DNA of 64,000 nucleotides from Luscinia megarhynchos (lineage: Eukaryota; Chordata; Aves; Passeriformes; Turdidae). Shown here piece by piece: positions 12,370 through 23,612 of this stretch. Location: positions 34,956,779 through 35,020,778 of the forward strand of contig CM067592.1 of NCBI GenBank assembly GCA_034336665.1, given 5' to 3'. The translations under genes were made by a program, and so were the position numbers. A model generated the notes under the pieces. That model made no database searches and was not told the DNA's origin. It saw only the letters and a list, made by a program, of their open reading frames with translations. Each line of letters starts with the position of its first letter. Position 1 is the first letter of the stretch.

Positions 12370-12599
12370 TGTGGGAGAAAGTGCTGCAGGCAATCTTGCC
12401 CTGATAAGTCACAGCTGTATAAGACAGGTGAACAGAATTGAAGGAGAAGAAGCGTGGAATGCTGATGTGTATTCACCAATCACCAAAGTATTAAAGGTGT
12501 TATGCATGTAAGAACAAAGGTATAAAAGATTGTATACTGGGGTATAATAAAGTGCTGATGCTTGCCACCACTTTCAGCATAAGTCATTGTCCTCCATCA
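12370..12599 (+). repeat. 3' LTR of the compact element
   Basis: It is 230 bp, TGTGGGAGAA to CCTCCATCA, with GTATAAAAGA as a plausible TATA box and AATAAAG about 35 bases later. The flank TTTATC (12600-12605) matches the left side. Differences from the 5' LTR are scattered, so the insertion is not very recent. Confidence 0.9.
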
Positions 12600-12605
12600 T
12601 TTATC

Positions 12606-13470
12606 AAATAATAAATCTTAACTATGTTACAAAATGTTATACTTCCCCCTGTTGTGCTTTGTATTTCTATATGTACATGTTTATGAAAAAAACCGTATGT
12701 ACTTAAATATGTGGGACTTGAAAGGCAATTCAGCTTTTGATGGGTACTACAAAGTGATGTACCTGCATCAGGAGAACAAGGGGTCACTGACAAGTTGGGT
12801 GATAAAATTATCAGGTTCGTCCCTCAGGATCACCATGTGGTCGCATTATAGATGTATTTGTGTGTAGCACCTTAATTCTTTATCAATCTACTTTACATTA
12901 GTAAAAAACTAATAAACTGACAGCCTCATTAATTTAATTATCAACATGATGAGTTTCAGTAAATCCACTGGGGACTTTATTATGTATAATTGTATCTTTG
13001 AGAGTTTCCTGTTACCCACAACTTTAATGAAGCCCGAAGTTCAAAAGGCAGTCTTGCCCCAAGCAAAGATATTCGTTCTGACACTGTATCCCCAAAAGGG
13101 ATCTGTTGTAAGACTCTATGAAGCTATGAATATATTCTGTCAGTAATTCCCTGAATAGAATACAGTGGATAATCTCTATTTTGTGCCAAGCAATACTGAC
13201 TTAAAAAAAGTGTCTCTTACTGTAGTTATTTTTATATGCTTTTGGGGTTTCTTCAAACACATTACCAAAGTCAACACTGTTATGACCAAATTGAAGGGAG
13301 ACTTGCTAAAGGCTCAGTAGCAAGCAGCAAGGCAGTAGGGAGAAGATATAAAGTTCTGGAATCACTTGCCAGTTGCAAAATGTAAAAAAAAAATCAAAGT
13401 CCATTTAGATTACAATATTGTTGTCCTCATGCTTCATGAACTGAAAGTGAAAAAAAATGGTAAAAGTAGT
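12606..13470. other. AT-rich unique DNA, no gene seen
   Basis: A couple of chance open frames of 65-77 codons but no recognised motif. It leads into the duplicated block A. Confidence 0.5.
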
Positions 13471-15015
13471 ATTTCTCAGCTATTTCTTCTCTGTGACACA
13501 ATTAATGTGAAAGCTCACATGACCTGTCAAAAATGAATGTAACAGCTAGTATTTCCCAAAACAAAATCAAGAGATAGATATGAGGATTTTCAGTGTACAG
13601 GCAGCTTTAGATCATAAAACTGGCAATAACATAACTGGGACATGAAATGGAAATTGAGCTCAGGACCATTGACATTATGCTGGATGAACTATTTTTCAAA
13701 TATTTATAAAATATGTTCAGAACTAATAGGCCTTTTTAAAGATGCTGAAAAAACCTCATGTTTCTACTACATTATTTATTTATTTGTTTCTTTGTTTATT
13801 TACTGAAGATCTTGGGTACAAAATAAAATTTAGTTTATGGAAACAGAGTCACTTGCTCAGCCACTTCATTAAATCTCTTTTACCTAAGAAAGAGATGTTT
13901 GTAGAGGTGCATGATGTATTTGCATGTAAAATATGTAAACTTTTTTCCCTCAATGAAATAGCAGGACAATAAGCTTCTGAATCACCTCACTTAGTCCTGT
14001 CACATAGCTTTTTCCTACCAGCTTTTTCATGGGTAACTTAGATCCAGTTTCTGGGAAATAATAGATTATGGTAACAGGCTGAAAAGGCAATACAGAGTTT
14101 ATCCATAGCATTTGTACTATTTTGACTGCTTGGATTTCCAGGGATATTACCAACCTGGCTTTTATTATAGAACAAAGATCTAATGTCTTCTGTTAACACG
14201 TACAGATAGATCAAAGGAAAATATATTTTTAAAAGTTTAAAATTACCTCTTTGCAAGAAAAACCAGTCTCCACAGGGGTTTCACTGTTGTCATTTTAACC
14301 TTTATAGCCATTTACTCTAAAACACATAGCACATCTAATTGTGCTTTTCTTTGGGTTTTTTGTTGTCTCATGCAGTTGATTAGCACTTCTGAAAAACTGC
14401 ATTATGTTTATATCTCCATGAGCCACTTTTTCTCTGGAACATGAGGTAAGATGATGTGCAATTTCAGAAATCCTTGCACCATATTTTACGGGAATAATAG
14501 CAGTAGTAGACATTTGTCACTTGCTTAGAAAAGTATAAAAATAATTATTTATGTTCTGTGCAATAAAATTAGAATAAATAATGTTTGCAATGCTTATAAA
14601 ACTTCTTTACCTAAGTGAAATTTCAAAATGTTTTACTAACTTGTTGAAGTAGAGTTATGGTTGTAAATTATGTTTAACTGATTTTTTTTCTATTCAAGAG
14701 ATTAAATTATTATATTACCTATATCTTTGAAAAGCAGAATGACAGAAAGTTTGTCAAGATCATTCAGAATTTCTGTATCATTGTTTGCAACTTTCAGTTT
14801 TCACTGCAGCAGATGAACCTTGTCTTAGAATTTTTAATTGTAGATAGTAGTGGACATTACTTATTGCAGATCAGCAACAATAATTTCAGTATTTTGAGGT
14901 CATGAAAATTTATTACTCAGACCACACCTCTCCCCACTTTTAAATGTTCAGATAAATGTGGTTTTTCTCTGTCTTAGGATATTTAAAACTATGTAGAAGA
15001 TTTTGTATAAGAAAT
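13471..15015. repeat. Duplicated block A (left copy)
   Basis: This 1.5-kb AT-rich segment is repeated in the same orientation at 22111-23612. Matching landmarks include CATGACCTGTCAAAAATGAATG (13520 region), the AATAGGCCTTT stretch, and GTAGAAGATTTTGTATAAG just before the satellite. There is no gene. Compared with A', this copy keeps bases that A' lacks, mostly in short homopolymers, so it appears to be the better-quality version. Confidence 0.9.
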
Positions 15016-16436
15016 CAGGGAAGGGAAGAGAAGTTTCAGGGAAGGGAAATTTCAGGGAAGTTTCAGGGAAGGGAAATTTCAGGGAAGTTTCAGGGAAGTT
15101 TCAGGGAAGGGAAGTTTCAGGGAAGTTTCAGGGAAGTTTCAGGGATGTCTCCAGGGAAGTCCCCAGGGAAGTCCCAGGAAGCCGGGAAGCTCCAGGAAGT
15201 CTCCAGGGAAGTTCCAGGAAGGAAGTCTCCAGGGAAGCCCCAGGGAAGGGAAGGGAAGTTCCAGGGAAGGAAGGCCCCAGGGAAGGGAAGTTTCAGGGAA
15301 GGGAAGCCCCAGGAAGTCTAGGAAGTCTGTGGAAGGAAGTCCCAGGGAAGCCCCAGGGAAGCTCCAGGAAGGAAATCTAGGGAAGCCCCAGGAAGCAGCT
15401 CCTAGGAAGTCTCCAGGAAAGCTCCAGGAACTCCCAGGGAAGGAAGCTCCAGGAAGGGAAGGGAAGCAGGCTCCAGGAAGCAGGAAGCCCCAGGGAAGCC
15501 CCAGGAAGGGAAGCCCGTGGAAGGGAAGGGAAGCAGGAAGCCCCAGGGAAGTCCCAGGAAGCCCCAGGAAGGGAAGTCCCAGGAAGCAGTGGAAGGGAAG
15601 GCAGGAAGCCCAGGAAGGGAAGTCCAGGAAGGGAAGCAGGAAGGGAAGCTCCCAGGAAGCTCCAGGCCCCAGCCGGAAGCCCAGGAAGCCCCAGGAAGCC
15701 AAGCCCCAGCCCCAGGAAGCCCCAGGAAGGGAAGCCCAAGCCCCAGGAAAAAGCCCCAGGGAAGCCCAGGAACCCACCCGCCCCAGGAGCCCCACCCAAA
15801 AGGAAGCCCCAGCCCAAGCCCCAGGAAGCCCCAGCCCAAGCCCCAGCAAAGCCCAAGCCCCAGTGCCAAGCCAGGAAGGAAGGAAGGAAGGAAGCCCAGG
15901 AAGGAAGGAAGGAAGGAAAAAGGGAAAGGAAGGAAGGGAAATGGAAGGGAAAGCCAAGGAATGGAAGGAAAGCAAGGAAGGAATGGAAAGCCAGGAAATG
16001 AAATGGAAGTTTGTGGGAAAGCCAGGGAAAGCCAGGGAAAGCCTGTGGAAGGGGAAGCCAGGGAAAGCTCCAGGGAAGTTCCAGGGAAGCTCTTGGAAGG
16101 AAGGTTCCAGGAGTCTGAGGGAAGTCTAGGAAGCTCCAGGGAAGCCATATGGATGGAAGCTCCAGGGAATGGAAGTCTCCATGGAATTCAGGAAGGTCCA
16201 GGAATTCCAGGAAGGGAATCTAGGAAGTCCCCATCTAGGAGGGAAGTCCCAGGAAGGAAGGAATGGAATGGAAGGAAGGGAAGGATGGAATGGATGGAAA
16301 TGGAAGAATGGAAGGGAAGGAAGGGAAGGGAATGGAAGGAATGGAATGGAATGGAAATGGAATGGAAATGGAAGGAAGCCCCAGCCAAGCCCCAGGAAGG
16401 AATAAGGAAGGAAGGAAGGAAATATGAAGGAAGGAA
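15016..16436 (+). repeat. GGAA-type satellite, left array
   Basis: A purine-rich tandem array whose unit changes along its length. It begins with about 11-bp TTTCAGGGAAG units (15040-15150), changes to CCAGGGAAG and CCCCAGGAAG units (15150-15760), passes through a CCCCAG-rich stretch (15660-15870), then becomes GGAAGGAAGG and GGAATGGAA (15870-16436). The plus strand is nearly T-free in the middle. Long open frames on both strands (up to about 300 codons, rich in Gly/Lys/Glu/Pro or Leu/Ser/Phe/Pro) come from the missing stop codons of such sequence and are not genes. Confidence 0.95.
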
Positions 16437-16440
16437 ATAG

Positions 16441-17702
16441 ATAGAAACCCCACTGTAATGTGAGTGGAGAAAGAACAGTGAGAGGTGGACACAGTAGATG
16501 GAAAGCAGAAGGAGCAGGCCCCTGTTAATGGTGAGATCAGACAGGAAGAGCCCTGACAATCCCAGAAATAATGAACAAACACAGAAGAACACACACTTGA
16601 AGGTGGACCAAGGACCCCAGGACTTGACTTGAGAAAGAGTCTAGAACTACGACCCAGAGACGAGAGGAGACAGAAGCCAAGAATACACACAGGAGGAAAC
16701 GAAGAACGCGATGGAGCATGGACACCAACCCTGGAATAGCACACACATGGACCACAGAAGACAGGAAGAATATGGACACGGACGGAAGAGGCACAGCACA
16801 GACCAGATCCCAGTGGAACTGGGACACACAGAACACACAGGACCCAGAAAGAATGGATCGAGTCCCAGACACACGGACAGTATGCACAGAGACACACAGG
16901 AGGACCCAGACGGAAGAGACACACTGGAGACAGCAGCACAGCATGGCCCACACATGAAGGACATGGACCAACTTGACAGGAAGACACAGATATCCCACCC
17001 CACACAGACACATCCCCATCCCACAGACAGAAAGAGGAGGAATACGGACACGGAATGGACGGAGGACCGAACACACAGAGAAACAGCCACAGAAAGACAC
17101 ACACGGAATATACTTGACTTTAAATAACGGAACAGTAAATGGAAATGGCACACACACACAGAAGACACATGAGAGCCACAAGACTTCACACGGAAAATCC
17201 ACACATGAATACACGGAACACACACAGACACACACACATGAATACACATAATGGACACAGAAGAAACAGACACGAGCGAAAGGAGATGGAAACGGACGAG
17301 CCCACACACTTTAATGGAATGGAAGGAATGGAAGGAACACACCATGGACAGGAGCCACAGCAGGTGGAATAGAAGGACTTGTCTTTAAGGAGTGAACATA
17401 AGGAGTGAAGAATATGGAATGGAACACACGGAGTGGAATCAAAATGAATAGATGGAAAGCCTTTGAAAGGAACTGTGAAAGAATTTAATGAAGGGATGAA
17501 TAGTATAAATAACACAGTGGAAGGAGGAATGAAGAAGAGAAAATTGTCTCTTGAGCCAGCAGGCAGGTGGTAGTAGTATTGAAAGTAGGTGGAGCTGAGG
17601 GGTGAGCACGGAAAGGTGGGATGGATAGTGAAATGGAATGGAAGGGGTGGATGGATGGTGGAAGGAAGAAGATGAATGGACGGAAGGAAATACATGGATC
17701 CA
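16441..17702. other. T-poor segment X between satellite and block B
   Basis: This 1.26-kb stretch is not a clean tandem repeat but is strongly strand-biased. In 16741-17040 I count 21 T bases in 300. It is made of irregular GGACACA, ACACACGGA, GGAAGAG and GGAATGG-like words. It starts AACCCCACTGTAAT, matching AACTCCCACTGTAAT at the equivalent point after the right-hand satellite, and then departs. Three antisense frames stay open for 232-289 codons, all rich in Cys/Ser/Val/Phe, because TTA, CTA and TCA are rare on the plus strand. I do not regard any as a gene. Confidence 0.7.
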
Positions 17703-20700
17703 CTAACCGCTGGGTGCTCTTAGCTGTGTTATTCAACATTCTGTGGGTTTAGGAACATTCCACTACATCAGTAGCCCCTTACCATATCTTCAAGCTTGTC
17801 TTTTTAGACTCACATTGGATCCTCACATAATTGCATGATTCCCAAAGGAAGACTGCAGAAATTAAAATTCCAGCATTAGGCACACACAGTTTAATCCTAA
17901 CCACATTACAGAAACTCGAATGCAAAAAGATTAAGACAAAATTACTTTGGCTTTAATCTTTATTCCACAAAGATGCTATAATTTCTGTCTTTCAAATTAT
18001 GCCACATTCATAGCTTTGAGAGCATAACTAGTTTTTGGGAGATTTCTATTTGCTGCCCACAGAATTCTAGGTACAAAAAAAAAAGCCAAAATTAACACTC
18101 TGCCTCAAAATTTTTTCTAAGGGATGGAAAGAAGTGTACAGATAAAATGCCAAAAATCAAGGAAATGATGAAAATGAATGTACCATAAAACCACCACCGC
18201 ACAGGTATAAGGATGTTAAAGTCGCTAATATCTGTGGACCCGCTTTCTTGCTGATCCCGCAAACGACAAATTCAGTTTTAGAAAAAAATTCCGCTTTTAT
18301 TACTTCCATAGAGGTGTATGTAGAATTTTTTTAAAATAGTTCTAGTCTCTTTTGTAGAGGAGAATTCATGAGTACTTTCCCTTTACAAAGCAGTATGTGT
18401 TGGACATTTCAAGATAATCCGCAACCCATCCTCCACTTCACACAAAAGCAGAGTTATGGTCTCAATAAGTTTGTTTTTAATGCACCAGCTAGCCATTTAG
18501 GGAAATACTTTAGGGGAGTCAGAAACTTAATCGCATTTTCAAAGACATGGTCGTTTCAGAGGCATGTTTGTTATTAAAGGGACAACTCTCACTTAGGGAA
18601 GTCCCTTATCATTCCTTTTTCTTGTAATATCCCACAGGGCTGCACCGTAAATCATGTGCACAAAAGGCTTAAATGAAAGAGTTTCGCCATTCAGCTCCAG
18701 AGATGTTTCTGTCTCACTGGCTCAGACACCTTGATTGTCACGGGCGATGTTAGTCTTCAAATCATAAAACCGAATTCAGCTCCCACATTACAGTATGCAA
18801 AATACATTCACACAAAGTCAAACATCGCATGAGGGAAATTGGTTGGATTGGGAGAAATCTGCTTGGTTTCCTAAAAGGACAGACACAGTAAAAGAGTCAG
18901 AGAAAAGGAGTCTGGATCCTAGTAGTGAATAAACTGCTTTGATTTAAAAAAGAAAGCATCTGGAACTTAGGATAGACATACATGTTTTTCCTGGAAAATC
19001 TTCCTGACAGAGAAAGTATAAAATCTATTCCACTTTTAAATTTCAGCAAATCAGTAAGTTTTAAAACTTGAAGACTAATATGTTCCAAATCCACCACACA
19101 AAGTGCAATGTTGAAAAATGCTGTAAGTGTTTTGCTCAGTCATCCTCTTGCAATTTAAAATCATTGTAATCTTTGACAAACATAGTAACTAGATTTTGCA
19201 GATTGAAGAAGCTACCATTCTTTCAACTGATGAATTCTAACTTTTTCCAGAGACATTTTTCTAAAGCCTCCTTCTTATTTTTGTGGAAAGTTGAACCCAG
19301 AATGTGGAGAAGACTGAGGCACTCAAGGATTTTTACCTTGTTCTTTACTCAGAAAGTGCTCCAGCCCTCAATGCCCAAGTTGCAGATAGCAAGTAGAAAG
19401 CAGCAAAAGTAGAACCGTCTGCTATAGGAGAAAAATCAGGTGCAGACCATCTAAGGAGCCTGAAGGTGCCTAAGTCCATGGGACCTGATGATACATCCTC
19501 AGGGTTCTGAAGGAACTGCTAAGGGAAGCAGCTGTCATCCATCATACCTCTAAATTGTGGCAGTTCAATGAAATTCCCACCTTGAAAAAAGAGAGGAAAG
19601 AGGACCTGGGAAAACTCGGTAATTCCATTTTCAAAAACAAGACAATAAGGAAAATCTGTAGAAACTCTACAGGCTGGCTGTATTCCTGTCTTGGTGTTGG
19701 TGAAGATCATGGAGGAGGATTTTCTTGGAAACCAAGGCACTTTGGAAAATCAGATGTTATAGATGGCCAGCCAAAGATCAGCCACCAAGGGCAAATCCCA
19801 CTGAGGCTCTGGTAAACTACTCTGATAGGGAAGTAATAATGGATGAGGGAGAGCTAACCTGCAGTCAGAGAGCCAACGCTGAACCTTTATGAAAAGTATT
19901 TGACAATGTCCCTGCAAAACACATGCAAGGTGCCTCTGGGCCGTGCAAGCAGTGATATCAATAAATGGGTATCAGTACAGGAACAGCTCTGGAGGGAAAG
20001 AGCTGGAACTCTGGTGGATGGTGTGTAATTTGACGTGGAGCTAGCAACAGACTCTGCGAGCTCCAGAAAGCCAAACGATCCTGGGCTGCATCCAAAGCAG
20101 TGTATCAACAAGGATGAGGAAGGGGATTCCTGCCCTCTGAAGACTTTCACTGAGGACTCCTGAATTTGCAGGTAAGCATCCAGCCTCTGGGGTCCCAGCA
20201 TAGGAAGGACATGGACCTGTTGGAGACAGTTCAGAGGAGGCCTCCAAAAAGACCACACAGAGGGCTTGAACAACTCTCCTTTGAGGAATGAAATGATGGA
20301 GCTAAAGTTGTGCAGTCGGGGTGTGAAGGCCCAGGTGGTATCTGCTAACAAGTTTTTCCAGCACCTTAGCAAAATATAGGAAAGTTGGAGAAGGACTTTG
20401 ACAAGCCATGTCAGACATGGAACAAGAGATAATGACCTTAAATTGAAACAGAGTAGACCAGTTAGATAGGTAGAAAGAAATTCTGCAATGTGCTTAGATA
20501 CTAGGAACAAGTTACTCAGGGAAATTGTAGATGGCTCTGAAGATGTTCCAAGACCAATTGGATGGAGCCTGGAGCAAGCAAACCATTAGTTGAAGGTGTC
20601 CTGTTTGTGGCAGGAGAGATTGAAACATGATTTTGAGGTACTCATGCAACCATCTCTGTAATATATGATTGTATGAAAGATAAGCACCCAGAAACCTACA

Positions 20701-21971
20701 GCCAAGATTAACTTCTGAAAAGGCAAAATGACTCAAAAAGAAACTCTGTAGGGAGGAAAGTTTCTGTGTGTACTCCCTCTTGAAACACAGGCTTCAAGGA
20801 TTGTTTCTACAGCCAGATTGAGGAAAGAATTCTGGATTTGAACAGCACTCAGTTGAAAATCAAAAAAGAGTATAAAGAGCTCAGCTTCCAAAATCCCTAT
20901 AACATCTTTACCACTGATTTCATTGATGCATGGCACTACTGTCACTGCAATTGTGTTTTAATTAACCCCAAGCTGTGTTCAAGAAAGGAAAATGGGACTA
21001 AAGGAGAAGATGGAGAGAAGCAACTACTACAAAAAATGTATAGGGGACCCCAGCAAGAGGCTTTCAAACCAGCAAATCACTCACCAATATTTAAAGTAGC
21101 TCCAGGTCAGCAGAAATGCACTTGAAATAACATCACTCTTATTGATGCCTCTATTCCTGACTGTTTTTTTCATGGACCTTTATGGTAGGTTACCTTTAGT
21201 TACCCGGCCACAGGCATAATTTCAAACATCTTAAAAAAAATAAAATTTCCAAAGCTAGCTCTAATATTTTATCAGTATTCATTAAGACCTAAACAATACA
21301 CGAAACCCATCCAAATCCACAAAGTTTGGAACTACCGTTGTGAGATAGTGTTCACAGGGCTTCACATTTATTATTATTGCAAAGCATGTTCAGGAGGAGA
21401 AAAGTTGCCATGCCATAAGTATATGCAATTCCTTGCATCTATCTCAATCCATCTCTACTCTTTAGAAGGCTGTGGAGGTAAAACACACAGACCACCTACT
21501 TTCCCTATCTACAAACCATCATAATCTGAGAACGCAACCCCATCCCATCACACTGTAATTCTGAGAATGTGGCAGTACCACCAATGCTATCCCAGTCGCA
21601 GAAAGATACCAACTACTTGGATAACCAGGAAATTCAGCCGGAGAAAATCAACCACAAAGAAATTCCTAAAAAAGAGAAATACAATGCGCTTTAAAAAATA
21701 TAAGTATAAAGCTGTCAGTGTTCAAGAGAAGTGGAAATGGCAGCCTTGAAACTAATATTCCACTGGGATGAAAGTCCAGTGCAAAGCCATTTTCATCATT
21801 CATAAATCCAAGGCCAGAATCTGTGAATAAGGTCATAGGACCAATTCTATATCTTCTTCTGGCCTAAATTTTCTCTTACTTTCTCATCCCTTTACACAAT
21901 CTGTTTTACTTCATATGGACTGATATTTTTTGCTCCTAAAAAATGTTTTTCTGTGAGGTGCCACCAGCTTT
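17703..21971. repeat. Duplicated block B (left copy)
   Basis: A 4.3-kb segment repeated in direct orientation at 28471-32785. It begins CACTAACCGCTGGGTGCTC (right copy CACTAACTGCTGGGTGCTC) and the match ends at GAGGTGCCACCAGCTTTGC. It contains a CR1 relic at 19300-20678. The rest is unannotated AT-rich DNA. The two copies differ by many short indels and some clustered replacements (for example around 18240-18300). Confidence 0.9.
19300..20678 (+). pseudogene. CR1 LINE relic in block B (reverse transcriptase region)
   Basis: Decayed CR1 ORF2 with its 3' end. Around 19440-19510 it encodes a stretch like KVPKSMGPD, part of the conserved CR1 reverse-transcriptase fingers. About 19555-19640 continues with residues like FNEIPT and KKERKEDLGKLG. 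The 3' part (20180-20678) carries the GTCCCAGCATAGGAAGGACATGG region and the CR1 tail ending near ATATATGATTGTATGAA. Frames are broken by indels at many points. It is the direct counterpart of 30090-31468, which has fewer frame breaks in the same places. Confidence 0.85.
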
Positions 21972-22010
21972 GCAGAAAGCTACCATGCAACTGAACGTGA
22001 AATATTTTTA
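21972..22010. other. Contig end before the gap
   Basis: The last 39 bases before the Ns no longer match the equivalent position in block B' (after 32785). This is the abrupt departure expected at a low-quality contig end or a true breakpoint. Confidence 0.5.
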
Positions 22011-22110
22011 NNNNNNNNNNNNNNNNNNNNNNNNNNNNNNNNNNNNNNNNNNNNNNNNNNNNNNNNNNNNNNNNNNNNNNNNNNNNNNNNNNNNNNNNNN
22101 NNNNNNNNNN
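22011..22110. other. Assembly gap of exactly 100 N
   Basis: A run of 100 unknown bases, the conventional size for a gap of unknown length between joined contigs. Open frames drawn through it are meaningless. Confidence 1.
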
Positions 22111-23612
22111 TATAGGGGCCACGTATTGCTATTTCTTCTGTGACACAAAAATGGAAAGCCATGACCTGTCAAAATGAATGTAACAGCTAGTATTTCCCAA
22201 AACAAAATCAAGAGATAGATGTGAGAGGATTTTTCAGTGTACAGGCAGCTTTAGATCATAAAACTGGCAATAACATAACTGGGACATGAAATGGAAATTG
22301 AGCTCAGGACCATTGACATTATGCTGGATGAACTATTTTTCAAATATTTTATAAAATATACACCAGAACTAATAGGCCTTTAAAGATGCTGAAAACCTCA
22401 TGTTTCTACTACATTATTTATTTATTTGTTTTGTTTATTTACTGAAGATCTTGGGTACAAAATAAAATTTAGTTTATGGAAACAGAGAGTCACTTGCTCA
22501 GCCACTCCATTAAATCTCTTTTACCCAAGAAAGAGATGTTTGTAGAGGCATGATGTATTTGCATGTAAAATATAAAACTTCTTTTCCCCTCAATGAAATA
22601 GCAGGACAATAAGCTTCTGAATCACCCTACTTAGTCCTGTCACATAGCTTTTTCCCACCAGCTTTTTCATGGGTAACTTAGATCCAGTTTCTGGGAAATA
22701 ATAGATTATGGTAACAGGCTGAAAAGGCATACAGAGTTTATCCATAGCATTTGTACCATTTGACTGCTTGATTCCAGGAAATACCAACCTGGCTTTTTTA
22801 AATAGAACAAAGATCTAATGTCTCTGTTAACACGTACAGATAGATCAAAGGAAAATATATTTTTAAAAGTTTAAAATTACCCTTTGCAAGAAAACCAGTC
22901 TCCACAGGGGTTTCAACTGTTGTCATTTTAACCTTATAGCCATTTACTCTAAAACACATAGCACATCTAATTGTGCTTTGGTTTTGTTGTCTCATGCAGA
23001 CAACCTCTGAAAAACTGCATTATGTTTATATTCCATGAGCCACTTTTTCTCTGGAACATGAGGGAGATGATGTGCACTCAGAAATCCTTGCACCATATTT
23101 TACGGAATAATAGCAGTAGTAGACATTTGTCACTTGCTTAGAAAAGTATAAAAATAATTATTTATGTTCTGTGCAATAAAAATTAGAATAAATAATGTTT
23201 GCAATGCTTATAAAACTTCTTTACCTAAGTGAAATTTCAAAATGTTTTAACTAACTTGTTGAAGTAGAGTTATATTGTAAATTATGTTTAACTGATTTTT
23301 CTATTCAAGAGATTAAATATTATATTACCTATATCTTTGAAAAGCAGAATGACAGAAAGTTTGTCAAGATCATTCAGAATTTCTGTATCATTATTTGCAA
23401 CTTTCAGTTTTCACTGCAGCAGATGAACCTTGTCTTAGAACTTTAATCAGAAGATAGTAGTGACACATTTGCAGACCCAGCAACAAAACTCCAGTATCTT
23501 GATATCATGAAAATCCCATTACCAGACCAATAACCCCAATCCCCTAAAACGTCCAGATAAATGGTCTTCCATCCGACATTTAAAACCATGTAGAAGATCT
23601 TGTATAAGAAAC
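22111..23612. repeat. Duplicated block A' (right copy)
   Basis: Direct repeat of 13471-15015. It begins within a few bases of the N gap. Relative to A it lacks many single bases, often in T or A runs, and its last ~130 bases before the satellite have lost about half their T bases (12 T in 23521-23580 against 23 in the corresponding 14921-14980). No gene. Confidence 0.9.

Larger units (their letters stand above)
10799..12599 (+). mobile_element. Compact non-autonomous LTR retroelement (ERVK-like)
   Basis: This is a whole insertion: 5' LTR 10799-11049, a primer-binding-site-like sequence, about 1.3 kb of internal DNA, a purine-rich tract, and 3' LTR 12370-12599, all flanked by a perfect TTTATC duplication. 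The internal region is far too short for gag, protease, pol and env, and I see no reverse-transcriptase, integrase or envelope motif in any frame. It must have been copied by proteins from another element. The inside is a mosaic: a GC-rich part (11380-11570), in which several overlapping frames stay open, then AT-rich DNA. The GC-rich part is unlike its surroundings and may be captured host or viral leader sequence. The ERVK label rests on the 6-bp duplication and the primer site, not on proteins. Confidence 0.85.

Noticed and set aside
15040..15180. Regular TTTCAGGGAAG units considered as a CRISPR-like array
   Set aside because: There are no unique spacers of constant length, and the host is a vertebrate. 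It is an ordinary minisatellite.
15139..16440. Open frames of 248-307 codons in the left GGAA/CCCCAGGAAG array
   Set aside because: Same cause: repeat composition, several frames open at once on both strands, no domain.
16235..17345. Three overlapping antisense Cys-rich frames of 232-289 codons
   Set aside because: They are open in parallel because the plus strand is T-poor, so antisense stops are rare. No signal of a family, and the DNA itself may be a consensus artefact.
21892..22211. Open frames running across the N gap
   Set aside because: They translate unknown bases and have no meaning.
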